Positions 20,701-30,772 of a DNA stretch of 64,000 nt are shown here, in pieces. A program made the position numbers and the translations under genes. Every line of letters begins with the position of its first letter. Positions within the stretch are counted from its first letter, which is position 1. The stretch spans positions 14,960,522 to 15,024,521 of the forward strand of contig NC_067204.1 of NCBI RefSeq assembly GCF_026262505.1, written 5' to 3'. The stretch is from Trichomonas vaginalis G3. Its lineage: Eukaryota; Parabasalia; Trichomonadida; Trichomonadidae. The notes beneath the pieces are model-generated. The model was not told the DNA's origin. It worked only from the letters and a program-made list of their open reading frames with translations, and did no database searches.

Positions 20701-20943
20701 CAATTTGAGTTCTTCTTCTTCTCAAAACACAACAGAAACATCTGAAACAGTTGTCCAAACAGCACCAGAACAAGTTTCACATAGTTTACAATTCAAGACA
20801 AATTGTCCAACAATTTGAGTTCTTCTTCTTCTCAAAACACAACAGAAACATCTGAAACAGATGTACAACCAATAGAACAAGATACAGTCTCTCAAACTAC
20901 AAGTATGTTAAAGAGCACAATTTCAAGATTTAATTTCTCTTGA
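17783..20943 (+). pseudogene. Ser/Thr-rich tandem-repeat protein gene, broken
   Basis: A short unique N-terminal part (MEGRTSVANNSSTTSAV, Pro-rich afterwards) leads into the 111-bp repeat block, and a short unique stretch ends at about 20943. The repeat unit codes for 37 residues rich in Ser, Thr, Gln and Asn with many possible O-glycosylation sites. Such a stalk-like design is typical of fibre or surface adhesion proteins; that role is inferred. The gene is broken, with several breaks. Confidence 0.5.
17918..20862 (+). repeat. About 26.5 copies of a 111-bp minisatellite
   Basis: Units start with GACAAATTGTCCAACAAT and are nearly identical. The first nine encode HSF at the unit end, while all later units that read the same way encode HSS. 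The last copy diverges after about 65 bases. The block structure shows that copies were expanded or converted in groups, and near-identity means this was recent. Confidence 0.95.
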
Positions 20944-21089
20944 ACAATATTCGAGTAACGAAACACAAAGCGACGACTGTAACCTCTCGCTACCCGAATC
21001 CATTCAAAAAAATACGCCATGAAAAGACTGAAATTGTTGTATAAACTTCTTAACAATTGGGGGTCGAAGACAACTCAGATTATAGTGAA

Positions 21090-21743
21090 ATGTTTAACAA
21101 AGTCATAGAATCTCTTAAACCAATTGAAAACGACATAAAAAATCCCGGTGTTCTTGTAGACCTTTTCGCCTCAAAATTACCAGTTACAACTAATCTAATA
21201 GCAACACAAGCTATAGAGCAATTTATTTTATGTTTTCCCAAGCAATATAGACAACACCTGAGGGAAACAAGAATAGGAAAATTTCAATTGGTGTATCCTA
21301 CAACATACAACTATTACGAAGAAGCAAATGAATATGGAGAACTCTCATTCCATTTCACACTTTCAGTTCCTGAGGGAGAAGAAAAAGCAATCTATCATGT
21401 ACAATCTCTTGCAGGATGTGAAGGAAAACCTCACATAATAACTACTGTTGCAATTGACAAACCTGCAAGAGTCGAAGACGATGTTTTGTTCGCGTCCATT
21501 GCTGGTTTTGGCATGGGAGAACCAATTCCAATTTCCCATTTCACAGAATACTCAGCACAACATTTTCAAAATGTAGAATTCGTGTTCTACGACCATCAAA
21601 AGTTCCTGCTAACAAAACCAAAGAAACAATTTGTCTCAATATTTGTTGCTGGTCATGTGGCTGACAAAGAGCCATCAGATACTGACTATGAAGAAGAGGA
21701 GGAGGAAGAAGAAAACGATAACGATGTCGTTCTTATCGAATAA
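21090..21743 (+). CDS. Unknown 217-aa acidic-tailed protein
   Basis: The start chosen is the ATG at 21090 (MFNKVIESLKPIEND); the frame opens earlier only with non-ATG codons. The protein is a mixed alpha/beta fold with alternating strands in the middle and a final run of Asp/Glu. No family is recognised. It is the last gene of the element and is followed by a GC-rich hairpin. Confidence 0.5.
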   Translation: MFNKVIESLKPIENDIKNPGVLVDLFASKLPVTTNLIATQAIEQFILCFPKQYRQHLRETRIGKFQLVYPTTYNYYEEANEYGELSFHFTLSVPEGEEKAIYHVQSLAGCEGKPHIITTVAIDKPARVEDDVLFASIAGFGMGEPIPISHFTEYSAQHFQNVEFVFYDHQKFLLTKPKKQFVSIFVAGHVADKEPSDTDYEEEEEEEENDNDVVLIE

Positions 21744-21797
21744 AAACTTTAATTTTTTACTATATAATTTTTTTAGTTCTCTTCTAGGTTTTCTTAT

Positions 21798-21828
21798 GGG
21801 CTAGAGGGCACGAAGTGCCTGGAAGCCC
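21798..21828 (+). terminator. Nested GC-rich hairpin after last element gene
   Basis: An inner stem GGCAC-GAA-GTGCC (21807-21819) lies within an outer GGGCT/AGCCC pair. It sits 55 bases after the stop at 21743. The triloop design matches 619-651 and 3588-3613, supporting a shared 3'-end signal of these elements (inference). Confidence 0.45.
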
Positions 21829-21849
21829 CACCTACCTGACCTATTAAAA

Positions 21850-22650
21850 TAAACATTTTTACAAATTTTTATAAAAAAATATGTGACATATCGTTTTACC
21901 ACAATTCAAAATAATTAATGTTGATAAATGTATTTAATATGTAATATTAAACATATTTTGCGAGAGAAGTGAGTTGTGGTAACTTTCGTGGATATCCATC
22001 GTTCATTTTATGGTAAAAATTCTCAATTTGTGGGAAAAGTTCTCAATTTTGTGGTAATTTTTATGTACCACAACTCAATTTGTGGTCACTTCATCTTACC
22101 ACGTGGTAAGTTTTTATAAAACTCTTTATTTACCATTGATTTCTGATTTAATATCAATATCTTGAATAATCAAGCATATCTATCGCTTTAAATTTTATTC
22201 TCTAATTCCAAAAAAAAATTCAAAAATCAAAAAATGAAAAAAATATTTAGAATTTTTTCCGTCAAAAATAAAAAATGTTCCCTGAGTGGTTTCCATGGAA
22301 AGTTACCACTGGGTCCCACAGGGATTGGCCTAAGTATTTCTTAATAGAATGTGAAATAAAGTAAAATTAACTATATTCAAAATAGAAAAAAATCCAAAAA
22401 AATTTTGAAAAAAAGAATTTCATGATAAAAAGCATAAATTTTGCATCAGAAAATTAAATTCAGGTATTTTTTTGAAATAGAAAGAGTCCTAAAATTAGTT
22501 AAAATCATTTTTTATTCAAAAGAAACGCTATTTTTAAGGAATTGAAAAGAATTTTATTTAATAATATTTTATTTATAGAATTTGCATATATCATATGCAT
22601 AGACATATTGAATTGTAAACATGAGAACACTAATTACATTAACTTGTCGT
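21850..22650. other. AT-rich spacer, no gene
   Basis: No coding region is seen. TACCACAA or its complement TTGTGGTA recurs several times between 21.89 and 22.11 kb. This may be part of the terminal region of the virus-like element, but the partner end is outside the window. Confidence 0.4.
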
Positions 22651-23520
22651 TCAAATTATTGCATCGAGAAAAAAGTGCTATAAATTTACTCAATTAGTTT
22701 ACAAACGTAAATATTTGGCATAAACTTTACGTTTGTAAACTAATTTGGTAAACTCGTAGTTCAAATTATTGGGGAACAGGACAAATTTGCCACACGGCAC
22801 TTTTTTTAAAAAAAAAATTAATGGAGCGGAGCGATAGTCTGCTGCAGGAGCCCCAAGGCTCCCAATCATTACGAAAGGGAGCCTCAGGGCTCCTGAGAAT
22901 CCATCAGCAGAGGCCTTTTCATTTGGCCTCTGCTGATCAAAGATTCGGCGAAGCCATTCTTCGTCTCAGGAGCCCCAAGGCTCCCAATCATTACGAAAGG
23001 GAGCCTCAGGGCTCCTGAGAAACCTCTTTGAGAAGGTTTTCTTAAAGAAAACCTTCTCAAAGATGATTGTCAGCATTCACTCAAAATCTACCAAGAGTTT
23101 CAAAGTTTCAAATCTATCTGAAATGAAGCTTTGAATCTCTTGTATATCTAATTGTAGAGGTACCTTTTCAAAATGTCTTCGATTGATTAAATTTAATCAG
23201 TAAAAGTCATTTTGAAACGGTACATCTCTATAATTGCTATTGAGCATTCACTCTTGGAACCTTGGAGCTCTTGTGTAGTGCATGAAAACTCCAAGATTCT
23301 AGCATAAAACATATATCATAGACATAATTTCTTCAAATATAATTTAAGGTTATTTTTTAAAAAATGAGAAAAGCGTAATTTAAGGTTATTGAAAAGTGAC
23401 ACTTGGCAAATTTGTCCCGCACTCAAATTATTGCATCGAGAAAAAAAGTGCTATAAATTTACTCAATTAGTTTACAAACGTAAATATTTGGCATAAACTT
23501 TACGTTTGTAAACCAATTTG
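22651..23520. repeat. Two copies of a ~110-bp repeat, the second interrupted
   Basis: The stretch beginning TCAAATTATTGCATCGAG, with an internal palindrome built on TTTACAAACGTAAA, occurs at 22651-22746. It occurs again from 23423 to 23518, with one base of difference in the palindrome. The hairpin element at 22772-23424 inserted right at the start of the second copy. A related palindrome (TTTACAAATGTAAA) lies at about 25149-25187. Confidence 0.8.
22772..23424. mobile_element. Short MULE-type element made of hairpins (653 bp)
   Basis: The ends GGGAACAGGACAAATTTG and CAAATTTGTCCCGCACTC are related inverted repeats sharing GGACAAATTTGCCA. An exact 9-bp target duplication AAATTATTG flanks it (22763-22771 and 23425-23433). 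Mutator-like elements make 9-bp duplications. The inside is a chain of hairpins. It includes two copies of a GC-rich one (CAGGAGCCCCAAGGCTCCC against GGGAGCC...CTCCTG), one built on GCAGAGGCC and one on TTTGAGAAGGTTTTC. No coding capacity, so it is non-autonomous. It shares both end regions with the element at 54952-56447. Confidence 0.85.
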
Positions 23521-23524
23521 ATTA

Positions 23525-24305
23525 AATTTAGTAAATTTTAGTTCGAATGCAAGTTTTCTCGGTAAATCATTTTTTAGACCTCAAATGAGATGTATGATCA
23601 TATGAGTCACATATGATTTAATCCGAATATGTGTGAGAATTGAGTTTAAAACGAAGTTTATTTTTTGGACTATATTTCGCCATTTTAAAATGTGTAATAA
23701 TGATATAACTCGCATGAAATTGAAAAATATTGACTGGATGTGTAATGGTTTTATAATTGCAATGTTGATTTGATCGAATTTAAATGAATATATAACGCGA
23801 TGAAATTTCGAATTGCTCAAATGTCTGTAATTCATATATGGTGCACATATTAATATTACATTTCGTTGATATTTACCACATAAACCTTTAAATATTAAGT
23901 CATTTTAAAGTTATATGCGATTTAGTTCCAAAATGCACATTTAGAAAAAGACGATAACGATTAAATTACAAAATCGATAACGACCCATCATAAAATTGAA
24001 TGAAAAGTTAAATTATCCTGCAAAAAAATAATAACGCATTTTTTTCCTCAAATAATAAATTCTCTCATATTGTATATTACATTTTTAAAATATTGGTGCA
24101 AAAATGGAACGATACGTAAACTCCTTTTCCTTTGTAAAGTCGTCTATTCAAATTTTTGATAGAGATTCACTTAATATTGAGGTAGAAAAACGATAAGGAG
24201 ACTTCACTTATGAAAATGGGTTTAAAAAAATGACATTTTTTATAATTCACGACTAGAGAAATTTAGAATTGCGTTTAAATGAGTTTTAATAAGAAAGAGA
24301 TTAAT
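23525..24305. other. AT-rich spacer, nothing recognised
   Basis: About 780 bases with no credible gene on either strand; frames are short and of AT-driven composition. Confidence 0.5.
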
Positions 24306-25080
24306 TTAAGGGTGGCGGAAAGTGAAGTGAATGACCAAAAATAAAATGTTATTATCTCGTCATATTTTTGATATCTTTTGATAAAAATTATATGGATACA
24401 AAACTCATTTGTAGTAGTATATGTGTGCCATAATTTCATTATCATATATGAGAGCTTTTGGTTTTCCCTCCTATGATAAATATGTGAATTATGCGTTTGA
24501 TAGGGGTAAAAAACTTTAAATATCTCATGATTGGAGCTTTAAACACAAAATTTACTCAATAGAAAATATAGATAACAATAGCTTATATATATTTAAATAT
24601 AAAGAAAGACTCCTTATCTTATATTGAAAGACTAGATACAAATCTAATTAAACTCTGAATGGGAGCAACTTGTAACGAAAAGTATCGGAAGTAATTGGTA
24701 TTTATATGTTATTTATTCTCATACATTGATTTTGTGCAAATTTGATAAGTAGTTCCAGATCTCATCACTTATTGCATCTTGGACGAATTTAATAGATACG
24801 TATTTTGCTCAATAGAAAAGATAGATTTATGTACCTATATTGCATACTTTAAGTATTTTTGATATTAATTCAATAACCAGAGACGAGATACAGTTGAAAA
24901 TTCATTTTTTTCATTCCTTATTTCTCTACCAGATAAAGACCTCAGACTCTACAAACTTTGTAGTAAAGACTTGTTTATATATACTATTTAGTTATGCTAC
25001 AATAACAAAAGAATTTCAAATATTTATTTAGTTATTTTCACTTTATGTTATTCGGTCACATCACTTTCCGCCACCCTTAA
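24306..25080. mobile_element. TTAA-flanked non-autonomous DNA element
   Basis: The ends TTAAGGGTGGCGGAAAGT (24306 onward) and its complement (ending at 25080) form an inverted repeat of about 20 bp. If TTAA is the duplicated target, the termini read GGGTGGCGG, which would fit a piggyBac-type insertion. A TA target (mariner type) cannot be excluded. There is no transposase frame inside, so it is non-autonomous or decayed. Confidence 0.6.
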
Positions 25081-25559
25081 GAGTGTAATCAAGCCAAAAT
25101 AAAAAGCAAAGCGCATTAATTTACATTCATAGGATTTAAGCTTCGAATTAACCAAATTTACAAATGTAAAACATACCCTAAATCTTTACATTTGTAAGCT
25201 CAGGTGGTAAAATTGGAACTATTTTTTTCTCAAAGCAATATTTCGAACTTCAAGTTTAATGGATGAGTTTTCAAATGTAAATCTTTATAAAAGGGTTATT
25301 GTTTTTGAATTCTTTTCATTATGCATTATATATTTCCAGAAAAACAGGTAAATACTCAGAATACTATTTCATTGCCAGAAGAAGAAAATAAGAACATTTA
25401 TATTCGAAAAGTTCAATTGCCAAGAAACATCACCAACATACATTTATCAGTTTTGTTCTTCTAATGCTTTGTTAATATTTAAAGAAGGATTCTAAGATAA
25501 TTAAAATAACTATAATAAAACACATTTTAATATACAATAAAAAAATAACAAAAATAAAA
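25081..25559. other. Spacer with a palindrome, no gene
   Basis: It contains the TTTACAAATGTAAA palindrome at about 25149-25187 and otherwise AT-rich sequence. A short plus-strand reading at 25.32-25.46 kb has mildly coding composition but no support. Confidence 0.4.
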
Positions 25560-28208
25560 TTAAGCAACTTCAGTCATATCAGGAGAAATAACTGTTTCTT
25601 TCTGTTGTAAATAGAAAGTCAAATACAAATCAACCAAGTTCTCAAACAATGCCAAAAGTCTCTCTGTTTTATCTGATGGTAAAGGCTTCTGCAATCCTCT
25701 TATCATTATGTCCAAAGAGTACTGATAGAAATCAAGCAAACCACGGTATTCGCAAACCAAGTTATCAACAGATTTATTTGCTTTAAATGCATCATCAACA
25801 GTGAAAACTTTCTTTGTGATTGTGTATTTAATCCAAGGCTCGAAAGTATTGTTTGTCTGGTCCTTCATTTTCTCGAACCACTTCGAGAACTTCGTCCAAT
25901 GCCTTGTTATGTCTTTTCTTGGCATCTCTGTGATTTGATCTTTCGTATTATTTGTGAATGGCGTTTCAATCGAATAGAAATGAATTGAAAGATCATCCAT
26001 GGCTGAAAGCAGTGAATCAATAGAGATAGATCCACCGCCAAGTAAAGTAGCAACTCTGTACATGTCAAAGACATCATCGAAAGGTCCTGTGAATCCAAGA
26101 CTTTGGACCATTCCGACGAAAGCTTCGAAATCAACAGAATTCGAATTCGCTTTGAATTTCTTGGAGTTGAACATCAATTTCACGGCATTTCTCCTCTTCC
26201 TTCTTTCTCCTCTATAATATTTCATCAATATAGTGATGAAAGCCGCGTAATCGATGTAATCAGATATCGCCAATTTCTGTGCATCAGCCATTATTCCTGC
26301 GAGTGCTGGAGAGAAAACTCCGACAACTCTTTCCAACAATTCCTTGCATTTTGCGTAAGGAACATTGAGAATTGCAGGTGCATCTTGAGGAACATTAGGA
26401 AGACCAACCAATGCGTATCTTATTTCATTGAAAAATGTCATTTCATCAACGGTATAACTCTCCAAAAGGAATTTAACAAATAATTTCGCTTCAGGAGAAT
26501 TTGATTTCGAAGCAATTCGATAAACACGAGCAGCTCTTTGCAAACTTGCGAAGATTGTATCGCCATCCTTACAGAAATATTCGATCATGAACTCAGGGAA
26601 TCTCTGAGGCTTTTGTCCAAGTCTCTCGCGCCATTTATCTGACGTGTATTTCGCTTGGAATAATTGCCTGATCGTTGAGAAAACATTTATGTTACTTCTC
26701 GAATCTCCTTGTTCGCTATTGTGAGTTCTGATGTACTGTATGAATCTGGGGTCTTGTGATGTCATTGGGCGAACACTTAGATTGCCATCTCCGCCAATCA
26801 TTGACAAGTTTAATGTGTCAAATTGTTCTGTGATGTGGATTAACTCGTCTGCACGTTTTTCGATGGCTCTAATCATCAATGAGTAATCGCATGATAACAA
26901 CAATGAGTCTAGTTCTTCATTGATCTGTTGCTCGTTTGGATTTGGACTGATTGGATTATTCGCTCTTGCAAATACTTCTGCAATTGCATCAAAAGCTCTG
27001 GAAAGCTTCTGGTTGACACGTATATAAGGGTTAGGGTCAACATTTGTCCTGACTTTGCGTTTTTGACGCTGCGGAGTATGTTCATCTGGAGATATCGTTC
27101 CACTTGGGGTTTGCGGGACCTCTGCTGGCTTGACAAGCTCTTCTTCTTCGATCTGCTCATCTGGCATACCGGATTCTATGTTCTGGAGGTTTAATTTCGT
27201 TTGAAGTCTGTATTTCGTCGAAATTGCATCGGCCAAATCTCTTCTGAGCTGTGTATTGGCTTGTTCGAGTAATGCCTTTTGATCTTCGACTTCTTTAACT
27301 TGTTTTTGAAGCTTTGTTAACTGTACTTTTAATTTTGAAATTTCAGATTCTTTGTTTTGCATTTTTCTCTCAAGGGATTCATGCTTTTGCTTGAGTTCTT
27401 CAAGTGTCATGTATACAGAGTCACTCTGGAACTCAATGAAAACTCTGTGCAAGGCTTTAACGTGTTCTTCTAATTGAGCCTTTTGTTCTAAGAATCTTTT
27501 CATGGAAGAGTCGTATTCTTCTTTATTGGCTTCCATCTCTTGCTTGATCTCTGCAATTTGGCGTGCACAATCTTCTCTTGCATCGTTTACACGTTCTGTA
27601 GATGTATCTATAACTTTTGTTAAGTTTTCTTCGATGTTTTTATTATGTTCTTCGAGATCTCTGATCTTTTCACGGCATTTTTGACCATCATCTTGAAGCA
27701 AAGTGAAAATTGCGGCGTATGAATTTCTTGCTTTTTCGACAATTTCGCATCTTTCAATACATTCTGCACGTAATTGGTCTGATAATTGATCTAACAACAT
27801 ATCTGTGACACTCTGCAATTGGTTAGCTCTATCAACTTCATTTCCGCCGGCAATTAATCGTACTTGTTCATCGTAATTCTGAATAACTGCTAAAGCTTCG
27901 TCTCTTGTTGCATAATGATCGTTAACATTTGGTTGGGAATGAGCCCAAGTCGAATTTGATAATCTTACTGCGAAAGTTCCATCGTCTTGCTTAGTTCTTT
28001 CCATTCCTGCATCGATTAAATAACTTTGCGGTCTTGGAGGTATGACTGGTTTAATTACTTTTAGCTGTTCTGTCTCGAAAGGAAAAGGTTTTGTTTCAAT
28101 TAATGTTTTTTGTTGAGTTTTTGTAACTGTCCCATGCTCTGGAGCTTCCCTACCATTTAACGAGGGCATAAAATACAGATCAAGGGATGTTCTATTAGGA
28201 TTCGACAT
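25560..28208 (-). CDS. Large coiled-coil protein, possibly axonemal or cytoskeletal (882 aa)
   Basis: Intact 882-residue host gene. Residues about 1-110 are Pro-rich and of low order. Residues about 115-350 are Glu/Lys/Gln-rich coiled coil, beginning with LLDQLSDQLRAECIERCEIV, which faintly recalls the axonemal dynein light chain/TSNAXIP1 helical region. Residues about 395-880 are a globular, mostly helical part with Gly-rich turns (LLGGGSISIDSLLSAMDD) that could be degenerate EF-hand-like pairs. The cell type is flagellated, so a flagellar or cytoskeletal role is plausible, but family assignment is weak. No clear initiator motif precedes the ATG. Confidence 0.75.
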   Translation of the reverse strand: MSNPNRTSLDLYFMPSLNGREAPEHGTVTKTQQKTLIETKPFPFETEQLKVIKPVIPPRPQSYLIDAGMERTKQDDGTFAVRLSNSTWAHSQPNVNDHYATRDEALAVIQNYDEQVRLIAGGNEVDRANQLQSVTDMLLDQLSDQLRAECIERCEIVEKARNSYAAIFTLLQDDGQKCREKIRDLEEHNKNIEENLTKVIDTSTERVNDAREDCARQIAEIKQEMEANKEEYDSSMKRFLEQKAQLEEHVKALHRVFIEFQSDSVYMTLEELKQKHESLERKMQNKESEISKLKVQLTKLQKQVKEVEDQKALLEQANTQLRRDLADAISTKYRLQTKLNLQNIESGMPDEQIEEEELVKPAEVPQTPSGTISPDEHTPQRQKRKVRTNVDPNPYIRVNQKLSRAFDAIAEVFARANNPISPNPNEQQINEELDSLLLSCDYSLMIRAIEKRADELIHITEQFDTLNLSMIGGDGNLSVRPMTSQDPRFIQYIRTHNSEQGDSRSNINVFSTIRQLFQAKYTSDKWRERLGQKPQRFPEFMIEYFCKDGDTIFASLQRAARVYRIASKSNSPEAKLFVKFLLESYTVDEMTFFNEIRYALVGLPNVPQDAPAILNVPYAKCKELLERVVGVFSPALAGIMADAQKLAISDYIDYAAFITILMKYYRGERRKRRNAVKLMFNSKKFKANSNSVDFEAFVGMVQSLGFTGPFDDVFDMYRVATLLGGGSISIDSLLSAMDDLSIHFYSIETPFTNNTKDQITEMPRKDITRHWTKFSKWFEKMKDQTNNTFEPWIKYTITKKVFTVDDAFKANKSVDNLVCEYRGLLDFYQYSLDIMIRGLQKPLPSDKTERLLALFENLVDLYLTFYLQQKETVISPDMTEVA

Positions 28209-28886
28209 ATTCTCAGCAAAAAATTTTTTGTTCGTTATTTAGGAAGATATCATAATTTTTTGATCTGATAATATTAAATGATCCTTTGGAATACACATAT
28301 TTTAATTCTTCTTGTTTGCGATCAAAATATGATGAAATTTATGAGTGATGCCTAACACATGGTAAAGATGAATAATTTTCATGATCTAAAATGTAGAGAA
28401 TCGAGTTTATTGATATGTTGGGTTCACCATAAGAAATTTCAAGTGTATTTATAAAATGAAATATCTTCATTTTCAATCCTACTTTTAATTGCATTAATTA
28501 AACAATTCTTGTTGCCAGCATTGGAATTCCAGATGATATTATCATCATATGAATTCAAATCAGTTTGATGCAGAATGAAGAGCAGTAATTCCATGCTCAT
28601 ATATTGAAATAGCTTCTGTATCATGCAAAATAATGGATTGTTAATGTCATATTACTATAATCCAGTTCCTGATTACAATTTCATACTTCTTTAGATATTT
28701 AATTTTATTATTGATCAGTTATTGATTTCCTGTGAAATCCTTTTGTATTCATTGGATGATAATATGTTCTCTATATACTAGTTGACGTTATGTGTACAGT
28801 GATATCAAATTTTATCATATTAAACTCTTCGAATGATAAAAGAAAAGAGCTAAAAGTTTCCTATAAAATAAGTCCACAAAACATCG
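28209..28886. other. Intergenic region between divergent host genes
   Basis: AT-rich, with no credible gene; two short frames near 28.44-28.62 and 28.79 kb lack support. It must hold the control regions of the 882-aa gene and the beta-propeller-like gene. Confidence 0.5.
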
Positions 28887-28894
28887 TCACTTTT
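28887..28894 (+). promoter_or_regulatory. Initiator-like core promoter TCACTTTT
   Basis: TCACTTTT, with the A at 28889 as likely first transcribed base, lies 14 bases before the ATG at 28903. The trichomonad initiator consensus is TCA(+1)Y(T/A), and leaders are typically this short. It decides the start of the following gene over the overlapping frame from 28790. Confidence 0.7.
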
Positions 28895-28902
28895 TATTTT
28901 GA

Positions 28903-29829
28903 ATGTTTTTTGGTTTTAATACAAAAGTCATTGGTCCAAAAGAAAATAAAATTATTCCTGATGATTTTCCTGGATTTACTGATGGAATTTGCTCAAATGG
29001 AAATCAAATTGCTTTATATTCAGCAGATAAAAAATCAATTTTCTTAATTAATATAGATAAATTAGATTGGAATAGACTTAAGCTTGCTGCTTCAGAAAAT
29101 CAAAAAGTTCAGTTTAGAAATATTCTTTGGATAGAAGAAAATACAAAATTACTTGCGATTCTCAAGAACATGATCATTATTTACAGCATAGAATCAGGAG
29201 AAGCAATTGCTAAAAATGGTATTGAAAGTGAAAATAACTCATATATTGATGCCGTAGTTCATGAGGGATTAATTTACGTTTTACACAGCCAAAAAACAAT
29301 CAGAATTTATGATACTAATCTTGAAAAAGTTCAAGATGTTGAAATTGATTACGAGCCATCGGCAATTTGTAATTTTGGCAATATTTTCGTAATTGGATGC
29401 CAAAATGGAAAAGTTTTGATTTTCGAGAAAGGCGAAACTTTTGAAAAGACCAATGAATTCCGTGCTACAGCTTCTCCAATTGAAAATATTCAAATGACCG
29501 AAGATAAATTATTTATTTCTTCAAAAAGCGATAATGTTTTATGGAACAATAAATTTGTTCCACAATTTAGCGTCAAGTCCATCTCCCAGATAATCTATAC
29601 TGATCCAACACTCAAATTTGGCCTCTCTTTAACACAAGGAAAATTATATTTCCATAAAATTGCAAAAGGTAACAAATCAGAGACTTCAGCCGTACTTCCT
29701 TTGAACTGCGACGGTCTGATCGAGAAACCTTATTTCCAATGGCTTGATGAGAACACTCTTCGCGCATTTGTCGTGACACCAATGAAATTATTTGTTATAA
29801 TGTTTGAGAAACCAGCAGACAAAAACTAA
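28903..29829 (+). CDS. Beta-propeller-like protein (308 aa)
   Basis: Repeating beta-strand units with short turns of the kind ...LLAILKNMIIIYSIESGEAI..., ...LIYVLHSQKTIRIYDTNLEK... and ...NIFVIGCQNGKVLIFEKGE... resemble WD40-type blades, mostly without the exact WD pair. Around six or seven blades would fit 308 residues, so a single propeller used as a protein-binding scaffold is likely. The start is supported by the initiator 14 bases upstream. The specific family is unknown. Confidence 0.7.
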   Translation: MFFGFNTKVIGPKENKIIPDDFPGFTDGICSNGNQIALYSADKKSIFLINIDKLDWNRLKLAASENQKVQFRNILWIEENTKLLAILKNMIIIYSIESGEAIAKNGIESENNSYIDAVVHEGLIYVLHSQKTIRIYDTNLEKVQDVEIDYEPSAICNFGNIFVIGCQNGKVLIFEKGETFEKTNEFRATASPIENIQMTEDKLFISSKSDNVLWNNKFVPQFSVKSISQIIYTDPTLKFGLSLTQGKLYFHKIAKGNKSETSAVLPLNCDGLIEKPYFQWLDENTLRAFVVTPMKLFVIMFEKPADKN

Positions 29830-30067
29830 TAGATTCGAATAAATTGTTAATATTAGAATTTATAAAAATTATTTTCAATTTTTACACAATCCCCACCGAT
29901 TGTTATTGTAATATACTGTTATATAGTTTTAAAGCGAAATCATTCTTATTAGAATGATCTTACGCTAATTATTTCTTAGAATTTCTTGCTAATAAAAAAT
30001 TCGTAAAATTACAAAAGACCATTTATAAGTAACAACAAAACAATTGATTTTTAAGCTCTATTTAGCG

Positions 30068-30448
30068 TTATTTTCGTGAAGTGGTGGATGATGTCAATTG
30101 GTGTGCTCGTTGAATGCTTTCAGTTAGCTGATCGTATCTCTTCTTCGTTTGAGGATATGCTTTGATTTTAGCTTCACATCTTTGAACTTCAGCTTTTAAT
30201 ATTTCATTTTCATCTTGAAGTTTTTCGAGTTCTTCTTGATGTTTAGCAACTTTTGCAAGTAATGCATCGTATCTCTTTTTATCTGCAGATGATTCTTTCT
30301 TGAAATCTTCTTTTCTTTTTTCAGCTGAAGTTTTAAGCCGATACTGTTCATTAAACTCTCTGATAGATTGATCCATCATTGCTTTAATATCTTGTCCAGA
30401 CTCTTCTTCATCACCTAATGATAATTCTGTCTCTGTTGATTTACTCAT
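30068..30448 (-). CDS. Small coiled-coil protein (126 aa)
   Basis: An acidic Ser-rich N-terminus (TETELSLGDEEESGQD), then an uninterrupted Glu/Lys/Gln/Ala-rich helix at about residues 35-115 with heptad-like Leu spacing, and a Ser/Thr tail. Length and composition suit a cytoskeletal or trafficking adaptor, but no family is recognised. It is convergent with the propeller gene, with stops 238 bases apart. Confidence 0.65.
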   Translation of the reverse strand: MSKSTETELSLGDEEESGQDIKAMMDQSIREFNEQYRLKTSAEKRKEDFKKESSADKKRYDALLAKVAKHQEELEKLQDENEILKAEVQRCEAKIKAYPQTKKRYDQLTESIQRAHQLTSSTTSRK

Positions 30449-30772
30449 TTCTCTAAATTTTCAACGAATCCCCCAATTTATTTAGATTCCAGACCCTATA
30501 TTTTTTATAAACAAGAATTCCAAAATGATGAGCTAAAGAAATGGATAAATAGAATCGTTCCCCGCTTTTTGCAACCTTAGAATCGTTCAAGAAATTTTAA
30601 TGATGGAGTTTTTTTTTGACAATACTATTCAAAAAATAAGGAGTGGGGGACAAACTCGCCCATTGTCACTTTTTCATTAACCTTAAACTTGTAATTTTCA
30701 TTATTTTTAATTAACCTTATTTCTTTCCCAATTCCTGATTTATTTTATTCACTTACTATTAAAAGTGTTGTA

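Larger units (their letters stand above)
4800..21850. mobile_element. Right virus-like element with SF3 helicase (Polinton-like virus/virophage type)
   Basis: A roughly 17-kb fossil element with a second packaging ATPase, an SF3 helicase, a penton-like protein, a probable major capsid region, a large coiled-coil protein, a tandem-repeat gene and many small proteins. Neither a family-B DNA polymerase nor a rve integrase is visible between 4.8 and 22 kb. That gene set fits Polinton-like viruses or virophages better than classical Mavericks. The ends were not resolved; 21.85 kb is the end of the last gene and its hairpin. It is broken, with on the order of ten or more breaks. The near-identical 111-bp repeats suggest fairly recent activity or homogenisation. 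Confidence 0.7.

Noticed and set aside
22821-23018. 65-codon frame MERSDSLLQEPQGSQ...
   Set aside because: It reads through GC-rich hairpins, and the same frame reappears on the opposite strand at 56203-56400 because those hairpins are shared between two transposons. It is a palindrome artefact.
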